A stretch of DNA of 55,354 bases from Gracilaria domingensis (taxonomy: Eukaryota > Rhodophyta > Florideophyceae > Gracilariales > Gracilariaceae), in assembly GCA_022539475.1 (NCBI GenBank), contig VCMS01000350.1, positions 1 to 55,354 of the forward strand, written 5' to 3'. Below the pieces are notes generated by a model that was not told the origin of the DNA, searched no databases, and saw nothing but the letters and a program-made list of their open reading frames with translations. Positions 28,971 through 39,567 of this stretch are shown here, in pieces; the first letter of the stretch is position 1; every line of letters starts with the position of its first letter. The position numbers were made by a program, and so were the translations under genes.

Positions 28971-31412
28971 ATGTCTCTACCTCCAACCGTAGGTGACTGC
29001 CCCCATCCTGATCATATATTCAACTACAGAATCCCCACGATGGAGTACGTTCCTCGCACGCTTCTACGCGACTTTATAGAACTCTACTTTCATCTCCTCT
29101 ACAATTACAACACCGCACACTCCATCACCATCCAACACCACTGCCTTAATCGGATAGTTGCGACACCCAAACTCGTTTTCCGGAAGGATGGTAAACGAGA
29201 GCCTCGAAACCGCAATACACCCTCACTCCATCGGTGCATCAAACGTCGCATATCGATGGCACTCAGAGGAGAATGGACTACCCTTCTCGACGAAGCGCTA
29301 TTGGCACACATGCAGCAGCCCAACACCCCACATCAGCAACGTGACCCACACCTCCGTCGCTGCCGCAAGGCCTTCATGGCAGGAGAGTACACAAAGGCCA
29401 CCAACGCCCTTTGCTCACACACGCCACCAGTGGCACCATCCTACCAGGCCCGTGACACTCTCCAGGAGCTCCATCCACAGCCCACGATCCCTGTCAGCCC
29501 CACGCCCCGACAACACCTGCCAATCCCGCTGAAGATAGGAGAAGACACAATTCGAAGAATCATTCGTCGAATGGCTGTCACTCCAGGCCCCGGTCCCGAC
29601 GGCATGCGTCCCAGGTTCTTGAAGTACCTTCTGGCATATGCAGGGGGTCAACCCCCCGATAGACCGATATGCCAAGAGCTGACCGAGTTTACGAACGCCA
29701 TCATAGCGGGTAAACTACCGCAAGGAACGCAAACCTGGTTCGCTACTGGAACCTTGATTGGCATCCAAAAAAAAGACCCCTCGAAACTTAGACCGCTCGC
29801 AATGGGTCTGGTTTGGAGAAGATTTGTCGCACGAGTCCTGGCCGTCAGTGTGTCTCGCGACCCGGACTTGCTTGCGTACCTACAACCCCACCAATTTGCA
29901 GTCGGAATGGCATGCGGAACCGAGGCGGTTATACACATACTCCGCGCATCATGCAACAAACTGAGACAAAAGGACCTCGTGGTGATCAGCATTGATGTGC
30001 GAAACGCGTTTAACTCAATAGAACGCCAATGTATTCTATCCGAGGTCACACAACATTGCCCGGGTATTGCGCGCTTTATCCATTATTGCTACGGTTCAAC
30101 AATACCGCTTCGATTTGGCGAGTTCGTCATCAACAGTGTAACAGGCACCCAACAGGGTGACCCGCTCCGTCCACTTTTGTTCGCGCTCGCGCTTCACCCA
30201 TTAATCCTGGACATCCAGTCGAGGTTCAGCCCTATTCTCAACTTGTTCCTTGCGGATGACGGCACCCTACTTGTCCCAAGATTAGAAGCGACAGCTGTGA
30301 TGAATTACGTCGTACAGAAAGGCGAGAAAAATGGGTTCGTACCCAACCTTGAGAAAACAGACGCTTGGTGGTGGGCAAAGCCAACAATCCCTTCTTTCCA
30401 AGCTACCATTACATCTGCAGCGGCAATCCCAGTTCTCGGCTCTCCGCTCGGTCATGCCGATGCTTCGACGGTAATGATGAAAGAAAGAATCAAGAAACAG
30501 GAACGGTTGGTGAACGCATTAGCCTCCTTGAACGATCCACACATGGCGTATCTTCTGTTACGATTCTGCGCCGGAACGTGCAAAATGATCTACACAGTGA
30601 GAACGACACCGCCGCATTTGACCCGTGATATTGTCAAACTCTTTGACGAGGCACAGCGAAGTGCGTTCCAAACACTGCATAGAAAACTTTCGCCGCCCGC
30701 CTGGGAGCAGGCCTGTCTCCCGTTGGGCAAAGGCGGACTGGGACTGACTAAACTCGAATGGATTTACCAAGCAGCCTACACTTCGTCCTTTTTGGCTTCT
30801 TGGTCACTTATACAAAGTGCTGTGCACACCGCTCTCACGCGTTTCCAGGTCATATCCTCTTACCAAATCGACCTAGCCCGAATAGCAGGCTCCGTGCAAA
30901 ACACTTATAATCTTCCCACTGAGTTCTCCTATGACCACCTTACGACGATGGCGCAACAGAAAGGCGCGATTCCGCACTTCCAACACACCTACAGCGAGGG
31001 AATTATCAACCATATCTTCGACAAACAAGCACCAAAATGGGACTCCACAGCGCAGCATGTGCGCATGCGAATAGCTAGAATGCGCTCAACGAGCACCAAT
31101 GAAGCCTGCTTGCCATTCACGTCCTTCGTGAATGCAGTTTTTAACCCGACCACAAGTCCGGAGATTTGGAAAACAATGATCGAATTGCGCATCAGTGAAG
31201 TTATGTTCAGCGCCAACACACCCTGTCCAAGCTGCGCTGCGGCGGCCTACACGACCGTTCCAAAGCTGGATAAACTGGGTTACCACGCTATGGTGTGCCC
31301 AGTAGGCGTAGGAGCCACGCGCAGGCACAACGCCTTACGCGATGTCCTTTACACCTTACTCAAAAGACCGCCATTGTGCCTGAATGTGTGCAGAGAATGG
31401 AAGTTCCCTTAA
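28971..31412 (+). CDS. Reverse transcriptase of the non-LTR retrotransposon
   Basis: An 813-codon frame from ATG 28971. RT motifs in order: TPGPGPDGMRPRFLK (about 29580), RPLAMGLVWRR, VVISIDVRNAFNSIER (catalytic Asp, about 29990), GTQQGDPLRPLLFAL, and LADDGTLL with the ADD catalytic pair at 30252-30260. After the thumb comes CPSC...H...C with RRHNALRD at about 31220-31340, the cysteine-histidine motif that precedes the endonuclease in restriction-like-endonuclease elements. The frame then ends at 31412, because the endonuclease continues in another frame. Confidence 0.9.
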   Translation: MSLPPTVGDCPHPDHIFNYRIPTMEYVPRTLLRDFIELYFHLLYNYNTAHSITIQHHCLNRIVATPKLVFRKDGKREPRNRNTPSLHRCIKRRISMALRGEWTTLLDEALLAHMQQPNTPHQQRDPHLRRCRKAFMAGEYTKATNALCSHTPPVAPSYQARDTLQELHPQPTIPVSPTPRQHLPIPLKIGEDTIRRIIRRMAVTPGPGPDGMRPRFLKYLLAYAGGQPPDRPICQELTEFTNAIIAGKLPQGTQTWFATGTLIGIQKKDPSKLRPLAMGLVWRRFVARVLAVSVSRDPDLLAYLQPHQFAVGMACGTEAVIHILRASCNKLRQKDLVVISIDVRNAFNSIERQCILSEVTQHCPGIARFIHYCYGSTIPLRFGEFVINSVTGTQQGDPLRPLLFALALHPLILDIQSRFSPILNLFLADDGTLLVPRLEATAVMNYVVQKGEKNGFVPNLEKTDAWWWAKPTIPSFQATITSAAAIPVLGSPLGHADASTVMMKERIKKQERLVNALASLNDPHMAYLLLRFCAGTCKMIYTVRTTPPHLTRDIVKLFDEAQRSAFQTLHRKLSPPAWEQACLPLGKGGLGLTKLEWIYQAAYTSSFLASWSLIQSAVHTALTRFQVISSYQIDLARIAGSVQNTYNLPTEFSYDHLTTMAQQKGAIPHFQHTYSEGIINHIFDKQAPKWDSTAQHVRMRIARMRSTSTNEACLPFTSFVNAVFNPTTSPEIWKTMIELRISEVMFSANTPCPSCAAAAYTTVPKLDKLGYHAMVCPVGVGATRRHNALRDVLYTLLKRPPLCLNVCREWKFP

Positions 31413-31837
31413 GAAAGCTCTCTGCCAGAGTGCGAACAGCCCGACTAGATCTGCTGATCGATGATTTGAGACTTAGCAATGTTCCAATTGGCATCCATGT
31501 TACGGTTGTGAGCCCCAGAACGGCTGCATATTTGCCCACAGCGGCAAAGGAGGCCGGAGGTGCCGCGTCAAGAGCTGAGAAAGCCAAGAGTACAAAATAC
31601 GCTGCACAGTGTGAAACAAACGGCGTGCGCCTGGTGCCGTTCGGCTTTGACATCCACGGGGGAGTGGGGCGCGAAGGCAAGGCCTTTGTACGAGAACTGG
31701 CAGAGTACACCAGCACATTACGCGGTACAAACCCCGCACAGGAGTACAACACAGTACTACTCCGAATGGAGCGTACTATACTCCAGTACACCGCGGCCGC
31801 TGTAAATCAAAGGGGCCTTTTGCCTACAACTGTCTGA
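31340..31837 (+). pseudogene. Restriction-like endonuclease domain, frameshifted from RT
   Basis: Shifted by -1 relative to the RT frame near 31355-31370. It reads LRKLSARVRTARLDLLIDD, then PIGIHVTVVSPRTAAYL, KAKSTKYAAQC and LVPFGFDIHGGVGREGKAF, and ends TGA 31835-31837. The layout follows the PD-(D/E)xK nuclease of R2/NeSL-like elements. Where an Asp is usual in the (I/V)DVTVV strand this copy has His, so cleavage activity is doubtful. In an active element this domain would nick target DNA for target-primed reverse transcription. Confidence 0.75.
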
Positions 31838-31896
31838 CAAACGGTCGAGACCCACCCAGCCCGTCGTAAATAAAGCCAACATCATCATCATCATCA

Positions 31897-32882
31897 ACCC
31901 CTCACCGACGCCCAAGAGATGAAGTCGAACGGATACAACCATCCCTCTCGTCGTCCGTTCTCGGAACTACAACCCGTACGCCGCGTACTTCGCGCAGCAA
32001 GACCACCACGCCAAGTCGCAGCCCCCCTGGCTGCAGGCGCCGCCGTCCTCGCAGTACGGCGCGCGCCCAGCGCGCCACCCATGGCGCCCTTCGTGTTCAG
32101 CGCATACAAACCATAACGAAACTGGCTGCAGCACTTCTTGTGGGCTGTTGTTAGATGTTGTACGAGTTTCAGCTTCTCTTGCTGTCTTGATGCTTCCTTC
32201 TGACCACAGCATTTCTCAGATTTTGTCTAGCATCTAGAGATCTCTCGCACTCTTCTGACACCATGGCTCCCCTGCTGATCAATCTGACATTCAACCTGAT
32301 TCTCTACACTCGGGTTCAGCACGCAAATGCGTAATCGTATAGGGTATACAACTTCTCTCATGTTTGTGTTGGAACGTCTTCAATCTGGAGACTGTCATTA
32401 CGTAGGGTCGAAAAGTGCGTCTTCATTTCGCTTACCCTATGTTCCTTTCTAACCTGCGAGCTAACTTCATTACGATTATGCAGCCATAACACTGGCTACA
32501 AACGTTTGTGACAAACCAATGTATATTTAATATTGAGGCTGTGCAATTGCCGATAAGATATACGTTTTGCGAAGTGCATGGAACAAGCCAAAATTTTGTG
32601 CATGGTAGAGAGTCGGACTTTGTGTGAAGCGAGCGTGTACTGGCACTAGCAGCGCTGCGGATGTGGAAAAAGTAAAAGTCAACGGCTGTTGGCGACAAAG
32701 GTATGTACAGGCACTACCATCATCTCAAGTCACTTTACTATCAAATTTTGTGAAGATGTGATACAAATCACATACAACTGTACGTCATCTATTTACCGAA
32801 TGCATATCACATACAAAAGTGCTATGGGTAGCGGTTGGAACCAAACTGTTACGGCTGATCACCCACGGTGTGTCGCTCGTAA
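31897..32882. other. Spacer of T shared with T3; short YNPYAAY-encoding segment
   Basis: The sequence from 31900 matches T3 (about 42290 down to 41060) in inverted orientation. Near 31965-32100 both copies can encode a short YNPYAAY(F/Y) stretch followed by a proline/arginine-rich tail, which might be the end of a captured gene. The rest, to gene X, is AT-rich without a gene. I do not recognise a family. Confidence 0.4.
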
Positions 32883-33869
32883 TCAGCGCTGGCCTGGGAC
32901 TCTCTTTGAAATTGAACCACGAGGGCGAATCGAAGCACTCGTCAAATTGGATCGACGCAGCGCTCTGCGAGCCCCACGTGCTCTCTGAGGTATAGAAAAA
33001 ACTTCACCTCTGTTCAACTGTTGCATTCTAGATGTACGTTGTTGTGATGTTTGGAGAACCATAGCACTGTGGGTGCTAGTGGCAGCAGACGCATTTCTGC
33101 GAATGTCATCAGGTGCACGAACTGGTAGTATCTGGTCTTCATTGTCGTAAAGCTGCGAATTGGCTGGTGCCCCATTCTCATTTTCAACCTCTGCTGACTG
33201 GGCCACATGCTCATAACTGGCATTTTCTTCCGATCCTTGAATTTCTTGCGCTCTGTTCAATGTATTTGTTGCTAGGCGAGCTCTTGCTTCCGAAGAAGCA
33301 GCGACATTTAACGTGCTTGGCACCTCGGCTATCTGCTGTGAAGTCTCTGCTGGAACAGTATTATTGTGAACAACGGGGCTTGACCTGCTTGTCGCTTCTT
33401 TGCTGCGAGGCCCAGTGTAATTTCTATCTCTGCGCATGGCCTCTTGAATTAACATGTTCACTGCCCATTGGCCTTCTGCGTATTTCAGAACGCGATAGTG
33501 CTTCTCAATCTTTGATCGGAGCTCAACCAAGATCGTGGGATGTTCCCTCTGAAGTATGCGGTACGTTAACTTTCCAATAGCGGCAAGCTGAAGAACATTA
33601 TAAACGTGTTCACGAATACTGCTCATGACTGACCTGACGAATTCTTCTGAGAGTGGTTTTATAGCGTCATACTCTCTGTTCTCCAAATCCGCGAATTTGC
33701 GGTTGAAGATCTCCCTCATGTTGCGCTGTGATCCCTTCCCAGCCACCCCATATTTGTATTTGTGGCGTGAATCAATCCGGGTAGGTATCGAGATACTGCG
33801 CTCTATGTTCTGGGTAGGGGCACTGTCACTTGCGGTGCTGCGCACCAACTCTGAGGAAGCTGGGTTCAT
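32883..33869 (-). CDS. Gene X of element T, accessory protein of the transposon
   Basis: Intact frame of 328 codons from ATG 33869 to TGA 32883-32885, divergent from the transposase gene (463 bases between starts). Residues about 35-165 form a conserved, charged, probably helical domain (NREYDAIKPLSEEFV, ILVELRSKIEKHYRVL, LIQEAMRRDRNY). The middle is low-complexity and the tail is arginine-rich (RARGARRALRR). The T3 copy is about 89% identical over the first 170 residues by eye. X-prime at 1049 is a distant relative. CACTA elements commonly encode a second protein that binds subterminal repeats, and X is placed to be that protein; this is inference. Confidence 0.6.
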   Translation of the reverse strand: MNPASSELVRSTASDSAPTQNIERSISIPTRIDSRHKYKYGVAGKGSQRNMREIFNRKFADLENREYDAIKPLSEEFVRSVMSSIREHVYNVLQLAAIGKLTYRILQREHPTILVELRSKIEKHYRVLKYAEGQWAVNMLIQEAMRRDRNYTGPRSKEATSRSSPVVHNNTVPAETSQQIAEVPSTLNVAASSEARARLATNTLNRAQEIQGSEENASYEHVAQSAEVENENGAPANSQLYDNEDQILPVRAPDDIRRNASAATSTHSAMVLQTSQQRTSRMQQLNRGEVFSIPQRARGARRALRRSNLTSASIRPRGSISKRVPGQR

Positions 33870-34331
33870 CGTTGACACAAGAAGCCCCAACTGCGGAAGA
33901 GTGGCAGAGTATCCTGAGAAGACAGCGATTTGCAGGTCCAGAAGCTGCCTCTGTCAAGACGAAGTGAACAGAGTGCTTCAAATGCAGTGGGATGTACGAT
34001 TTTGGGTAACCGTGAGAGGAAGAAAGAAGTGGGTTATCTGAAAAGTTGATGGGGAACTACAAAGAGGGTAGGGTGGTACGATGTGGAGCCATTGTGTAGT
34101 AGGACACCAAACCGATCGGGGTCGGGGGGCGAGGATGAAGGACATGGTGGGCTCTTAAATAGGCGAATGGTATGTGTACAGTTTCGTTTCGAATTGGCGC
34201 CATTTATGATTCAACCGAAACAAAAAGTCAGGTCAAGGCGTGAAGAAGATACTAACTTTCTTCGTATATACTAACACGTGCAGGTTGGAGTGCTTATGAT
34301 CTCATTAGAAGGTACATAAAATCAGGGGCAA

Positions 34332-37300
34332 ATGAGAAGGAGTCTGAACACGGATGAGGTGCAACAACCCGGGTTGCCAAAAAAACATCGCTCCGCACAC
34401 CGGCCTTTATCTTCGTCCCAGAACACTCTATCCTCTAAATCGATGTATGAGAACTCTTGGGAGAATGACATAAGAACAGATCACGCAAGAGATCAGACGA
34501 CCCGCGCAAGGCACACAGAAACCTCCCATGATCATTGCATCTCTTCAGAACACAGCCAGTCAGAACCCGCTGATAGTGACTTAATTTCATCGGCGCCGCT
34601 CCGTTGCTTCGCACAACATGCTCCACTACCTCAGGAAAGCAGTAGTTTTTTTAGACTGCCAAGCGCCCCCGCTCAATTTCGACAGCCCAGAATGACTCAC
34701 AATTCCCGTGTACAGCTCAGAAGAGCTCGACTGAATGACCAATAGCACACTCAGGATCCGAATGATGAAATTGGTTCAAACAGGCTTGACAATATAGTTC
34801 ACAACTCGGAGCATGTTTCGCCCGACAATCTATTGGCCCCAAAAGGTTCATCTCTTCCTTTGCAAGTCGCAGTTGACTATGAGAGCAGCTGCCCTCAAGC
34901 GTCTCATACCGATTTCAACCTTTATCCGAATCCCAATGACGAATTCACACAATTCGTATCACGTGATGAAGGCCATGCTGCAACCACATCGCCTGGAAGT
35001 AACGAGGCCGAGAGTGTACAAACTTCGAAAACGAGAAGTAACTACTCATCATCAGCACTGCGTAACACAGACGAATATTCGTCAGCACCAGAGCATGTTC
35101 TTGAGCATGACTTCTACAATGATGGCAAGGAAAGAGAACTTTGCAGATTGATGGATGTAGTAAAAATTGTCGAATACAGTGGAATGTCAAAGAACCAGTC
35201 TCGAGCCCTACTCCAAAAAAACATTTTGCAATCTCGGTATAGCTATGATGCTTTGATTCGACATGCTCTCTCGAAGTCTGCTGTTAGCAAACATTTTGGT
35301 GCGATATGTGCTGAGGAACACGTAGCAGTGTACACAACACACGAAACAGAGCAGGGATGTTGTCCTTCTGAAATATGTGATCGAAACGTCTCCAAGAATC
35401 GTAAGTTCTGGTACCGTAAACCGTCTGAGATGTTGAAATCCCTATGTGCTCAAAAAGACTCCTTTTCCGCTCTAATGGACGGTTGTGCGGAAGCGAAGGC
35501 CAGCATGCAGTCAGGTGGTGTAGAAGAGGGTGGATATATCAAAGACTACTACAGTGGCACATATTTCCGGAAGAGGTTCGGGAAGAAGGTACTCCATTGG
35601 AAGCCCGAGGAAGAGTTGTATATCTTTTTGACGTTCTCTTATGATGAATTTGAGGTCTTCAAAGGACGGAAGACCACCAAATCTTCATGGCCAATGATAT
35701 TTGTTGTTCTCAATTTCGACTGCAGACTTCGCTTTCAGGCATCGAACACATTTATAACAGCATTTGCGCCAGGGTCAAATGACCCAACATTGTTCGACAG
35801 CTTCTTGCAACCAGTTGTTGCGGATCTTAGAGAACTCGAAAACGGTATCAGCGTGCACTGCGCTGATGGCAAGCGGAGGATTTTGTATGCGTTTGTACTG
35901 TTTATCACAGCAGACTGGCCTGCAGCCAGAAAACTCATTGGCATGAAAGGTCACAACGCGCAGCATCCTTGTCGAAGGTGCAAGAAAGAGGCGAAAAGGG
36001 TTGGAAACTCTTTGCGCTTACTACCGCAGCTGGGAACAAAGGATAGAAAGCAAGCCATGACAGGAGAGCTTTTAGGGGAGCGAAGCGCATGGATTACATC
36101 CGAATGCCCGCGCCAAAGAACACATCAAGAGGTGGCGTATGTTTGGAGGAGGCTTAAGTCAACGACATCATTGCTTAGTGGTGCCGAACTGGAGAGGTTG
36201 AAAAAAAGCACAGGTATGAAGAGATGTCCAGAGATATCAAAACTCTCTATCGATGTGGTCAAAGGAACGCCATATGACCCGATGCACCAATGGCTCCTCT
36301 GATGGGTGAAGCACGTGACATCGCTTTGTATTGGATCCCACAAACAATGTATCGGAAGAAACTCACCGTTTGTGTTGCGCCGCTCTACAATTCATCACAT
36401 CAACCAATCGTTAACAAGAGGATACCAGGGGTTTCCTGCAGAGTGGGGAAGACCACCGGAGTCTTTCGATTACATTTCAGGTTTTAAGGCGGAGGACTAC
36501 AAGAATATTGCCTTGTACTATGGACCTGTCTTGTTCCGAGGACTGGGAATTGATGTTCGCATTAGCAAACTGTGGTATGCAACTTGCAGGATAACGCATA
36601 TTCTTTTCGATACTAGCCCTTCGGTGTCGCATATCAAGGAATTAAGAAGTCTTCTGCAGATCGCTCACTCCCTCTTCGTTGACATTTTCTACGTGAATGA
36701 GGAACATGCGTTTTGCTTAACGCCAACGACCCACGCTGTTCTCCACTTACATGAAAAATTATAGGAGTGTGGTCTTCTTCGAAATGTTTCTCAATTCATA
36801 GTCGAGCGGGTGGCAGGGCGACTTGGGGACATGACGACATCTACTAACTGGCCCGAGGCCAATCTGTTTCACAAGACGCACACACTCTTTGCTCTTCGTT
36901 TGTTCAATGGCGGCTTCGATAAGAAAATTAACAAGCCTGAACAACATTCGAATATTGAGCGTATTGATGTTGGCAAACACTGGAATACTGAACGCTGTAA
37001 TGACAAAGCACTCGAGCTGCAGGATCGCAATCAGAAAGAGTTCTCTGCGGAGAGTAACGAGCTCTCTTCGGATTCTGGAGGCGTTGCTGAGGCAGCAGTG
37101 CGGAGTATGAAAGGCGGGAGTTATTTGGTTCAGGGTTCTGAGCGACTGCGTCAAGCTCTGGACTACGCGCGTGGTGCCCTCTCCGTAACGAGCTATGACA
37201 TTCGCATCGCAAGCCTTCGACTGTTTCCTAAAGCGCTGATATCAGACGGTGAGGTTGAGGTCCATTTGGAAGGACGGTCGGAGTATCGACGGCGACTCGT

Positions 37301-37733
37301 ACAAGATACACAGCGCGCGCGTCAGCGATGCTGGATAGCTGGAGTGTTTGAAGCGGAGGAGGGTGCACCAGAATTTTCGAACAGCTGTGAGGTTGAAAAA
37401 GAAGTATTCTATGGCTGCATTGATGAAATTTGGAGGGCCAAAGTGTCTTTTCGCCGACCCGGGGAGCAGCTTATCTACACCAGAATGATGAACATGGTGC
37501 GGGTGGATTGGGTTTATGGGATGAAAACAGATCGAATAACTAGAGTACCCTCCGTGGATCTATCATCGGGACCGATACGTGGCAGTCTTCGTGATACGAA
37601 GCGCACTGTTGAAGACATCAACTCGATTTCTCACTCAATTGCGTTCCTGGATCATGGTGGTAGGAGGCATTTCTTGGATCCGCGGATGCCAGAATTTGGT
37701 AGTTCGGTACGGCTCGGTGGTGTCATTGGGTAG
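34332..37733 (+). pseudogene. tnp2-family transposase of element T
   Basis: One frame of about 1,130 codons from ATG 34332 to TAG 37731-37733, with in-frame stops TAG 34743-34745 (CAG in T3), TGA 36300-36302 (GGA in T3) and TAG 36762-36764 (also TAG in T3). The N-terminus is serine-rich and acidic. The central part has LFLTADWPAARKL-like sequence (FITADWPAARKLIGMKGHN), a CRRC cysteine pair and GTPYDPMHQWLL, hallmarks of Transposase family tnp2. The C-terminus, about 307 codons, is 97-98% identical to T3 by eye. It would cut and reinsert elements with these termini. Because of the stops, movement of T may have relied on another source of transposase. Confidence 0.85.
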
Positions 37734-38166
37734 AACGTGACTTGAATTAGACCACGTTTTGGCGTGACGATGAAACACATGTGACGAAGACTCGTCACCC
37801 ATAGCGTGTCAAAAATGGTGACATTACTTTAATCAATTATTATAATAATTAATAAAAATTATTTTAAACAAAATATTTCAAGTGCGCACTAAATTCTGAA
37901 AAAAAATCCAGTGGTTTTTAATGTGCCCCTATTTTCAGAGTTTTAGCAAACTTATCCACCGTGTATCAACTGCTACATCATCTGCTACATCCATGGGGCA
38001 GAACCCGTACATCATCTTGCACATCTTTAAGCATACCACCCGCCCATCTACCGCGTATCACACGGGTATCTACTGAATATCCAAAAATGTCCTTGGAACA
38101 GTCTTAAGAGCCTAATCACCCGTACATCACTCGAATATCCGTCGCATATCCACATGCCTCTCTGGG
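37734..38166 (+). repeat. 3' terminal and subterminal region of T
   Basis: Inverted match of 18725-19158. It contains the hairpin GTGACGA/TCGTCAC at 37782-37799, an AT-rich stretch, and a cluster of GATAY words read on the minus strand up to the terminus ...TCTCTGGG at 38166. Confidence 0.85.
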
Positions 38167-38169
38167 TGA
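38167..38169. repeat. Target site duplication of T, right copy (TGA)
   Basis: TGA directly after the right terminus of T. It also serves as the Ser codon (TCA, minus strand) of the interrupted T3 transposase. Confidence 0.88.
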
Positions 38170-39567
38170 CCCTGGCGCAAATGCTGTTATCAATGTGTTC
38201 GATGCCTGAAAGCGAAGTCTGCAGTCGAAGTTGAGAACAACAAATATCATTGGCCATGAAGATTTGGTGGTCTTCCGTCCTTTGAAGACCTCAAATTCAT
38301 CGGAAAAGAAAGTCAAAAAGATATACAACTCTTCCTCGGGCTTCCAACGGAGTACCATCCTCCCCAACCTCTCCCGGAAATATGTGCCACTGTAGTCGTC
38401 CTTGATATATCCACCATCGTCTACACCACCTGACTGCATGCTGGCCTTCGCTTCCGCACAACCGTCCATTAGAGCCCAGAAAGAGTCTTTTTGAGCACAT
38501 AGGGATTTCAACATCTCGGATGGGTTACGGTACCAGAACTTACGATTCTTGGAGACGTTTCGATCACCTATTTGAGAAGGACAACATTGCTGTTCTCTTT
38601 CGTGTAACGGGTACGCTGCTACGTGTTCTTCCGCACACATCACACCAAAATGTTTGCTAACAGCAGACTTCGATAGAGCATGTCGAATCAAAGCATCATA
38701 GCTATACCGAGATTGCAAACTGTTTGTTTGGAGTAGGGCTCGAGACTGGTTCTTTGACATTCCACTGTATTCGACAATATTTAGTACATCCATCAATCTG
38801 CAAAGTTCTCTTTCCTTGCCATCATTGTAGAAGTCATGCTCAAGAACATGCTCTGGTGCTGACGAATATTCGTCTGTGTTACGCAGTGCTGATGATGAGT
38901 AGTTACTTCTCGTTTTCGAAGTGTGTACACTTTCGGCATCGTTATTTGGAGGCGATGTTGCTGCAGCATGGCATTCATCACGTGATAAGAATTGTGTGAA
39001 TTCGTCATTGGGATTCGGATAAAGGTTGAAATCGTTATGAGACGCTTGAGGGCAGCTACTCTCACGGCCAACTGCGACTTGCAACGGAAGAGATGAACCT
39101 TTTGGGTCCAATAGATTGTCGGGCGAAACATGCTCCGAGTTTTGAACTATATTGTCAAGCCTGTTTGAACCAATTTCATCATTCGGATCCTGAGTCTGCT
39201 GTTGGTCATTCAGTCGAGCTCTTCTGAGCTGTACACGGGAATTGTGAGTCATTCTGGGCTGTCGAAATTGAGCGGGGGCGCTTGGCAGTCTAAAAGAACT
39301 ACTGCTTTCCTGAGGTAGTGGAGCATGTTGTGCGAAGCCACGGAGCGGCGCTGATGAAATTAAGTCACTATCAGCATGTTCTGAATCGCTGTGTTCCGAA
39401 GAGCTGGAATGATCATGGGAGGTTTCTGTGTGCCTTGCGCGGGTCGTCTGATCTCTTGCGTGATCTGTTCTCATGTCATTCTCCCAAGAGTTCTCATACA
39501 TCGATTTAGAGGATACAGTGCTCTGGGACGAAGATAAAGGCCGGTGTGCTGAGCGATGTTTTTTGAC
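38167..39567 (-). pseudogene. T3 transposase (tnp2 family), N-terminal half
   Basis: Open from ATG 39501 down to the T insertion, about 93% identical by eye to the T protein (RARLNDQ, SSALRNTDEYSSAPEHVLEHD, FYNDGKERELCRLMD). Upstream homology reaches about 39590, but a one-base difference in an A-run near 39560 puts the matching start in another frame, so the true start is uncertain. It ends with FAPGS, where the Ser codon is the duplicated TGA/TCA. The protein continues at 21114. Confidence 0.82.

Larger units (their letters stand above)
27547..31896 (+). mobile_element. Non-LTR retrotransposon with restriction-like endonuclease
   Basis: The boundaries come from comparison with the uninterrupted T3 copy: shared sequence stops at 27546 and resumes at about 31897. 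It contains an ORF1 remnant, a reverse transcriptase ORF and a C-terminal restriction-like endonuclease. It ends with AATAAA (31869-31874) and five ATC repeats (31881-31895), a tail typical of such elements. The 5' end is possibly truncated. About 550 bp of target present in T3 (about 42290-42853) is absent at the insertion site. Confidence 0.88.
21118..38166 (+). mobile_element. Giant tnp2/CACTA-like element T, 17,049 bp, nested in T3
   Basis: Bounded by imperfect inverted repeats (CCCAGAGAtG... at the left, ...TCTCTGGG at the right; about 21 of the first 30 positions match) and by TGA duplications. Removing 21118-38169 rejoins the T3 transposase in frame and matches the uninterrupted copy in T around 35775-35800. 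Contents from left: subterminal repeats, a 63-nt perfect hairpin, a multi-pass membrane protein remnant, FUN14, sulfite oxidase broken by a non-LTR retrotransposon, gene X (minus), transposase (plus) and the 3' subterminal region. At about 12.7 kb without the inner retrotransposon it is large for this class and carries several cellular gene remnants. Confidence 0.88.

Noticed and set aside
35770..35795. GGGTCAAATGACCC palindrome in the T transposase as a regulatory site
   Set aside because: It lies within coding sequence. The corresponding T3 sequence is only partly palindromic. It is merely the place where T landed in T3.
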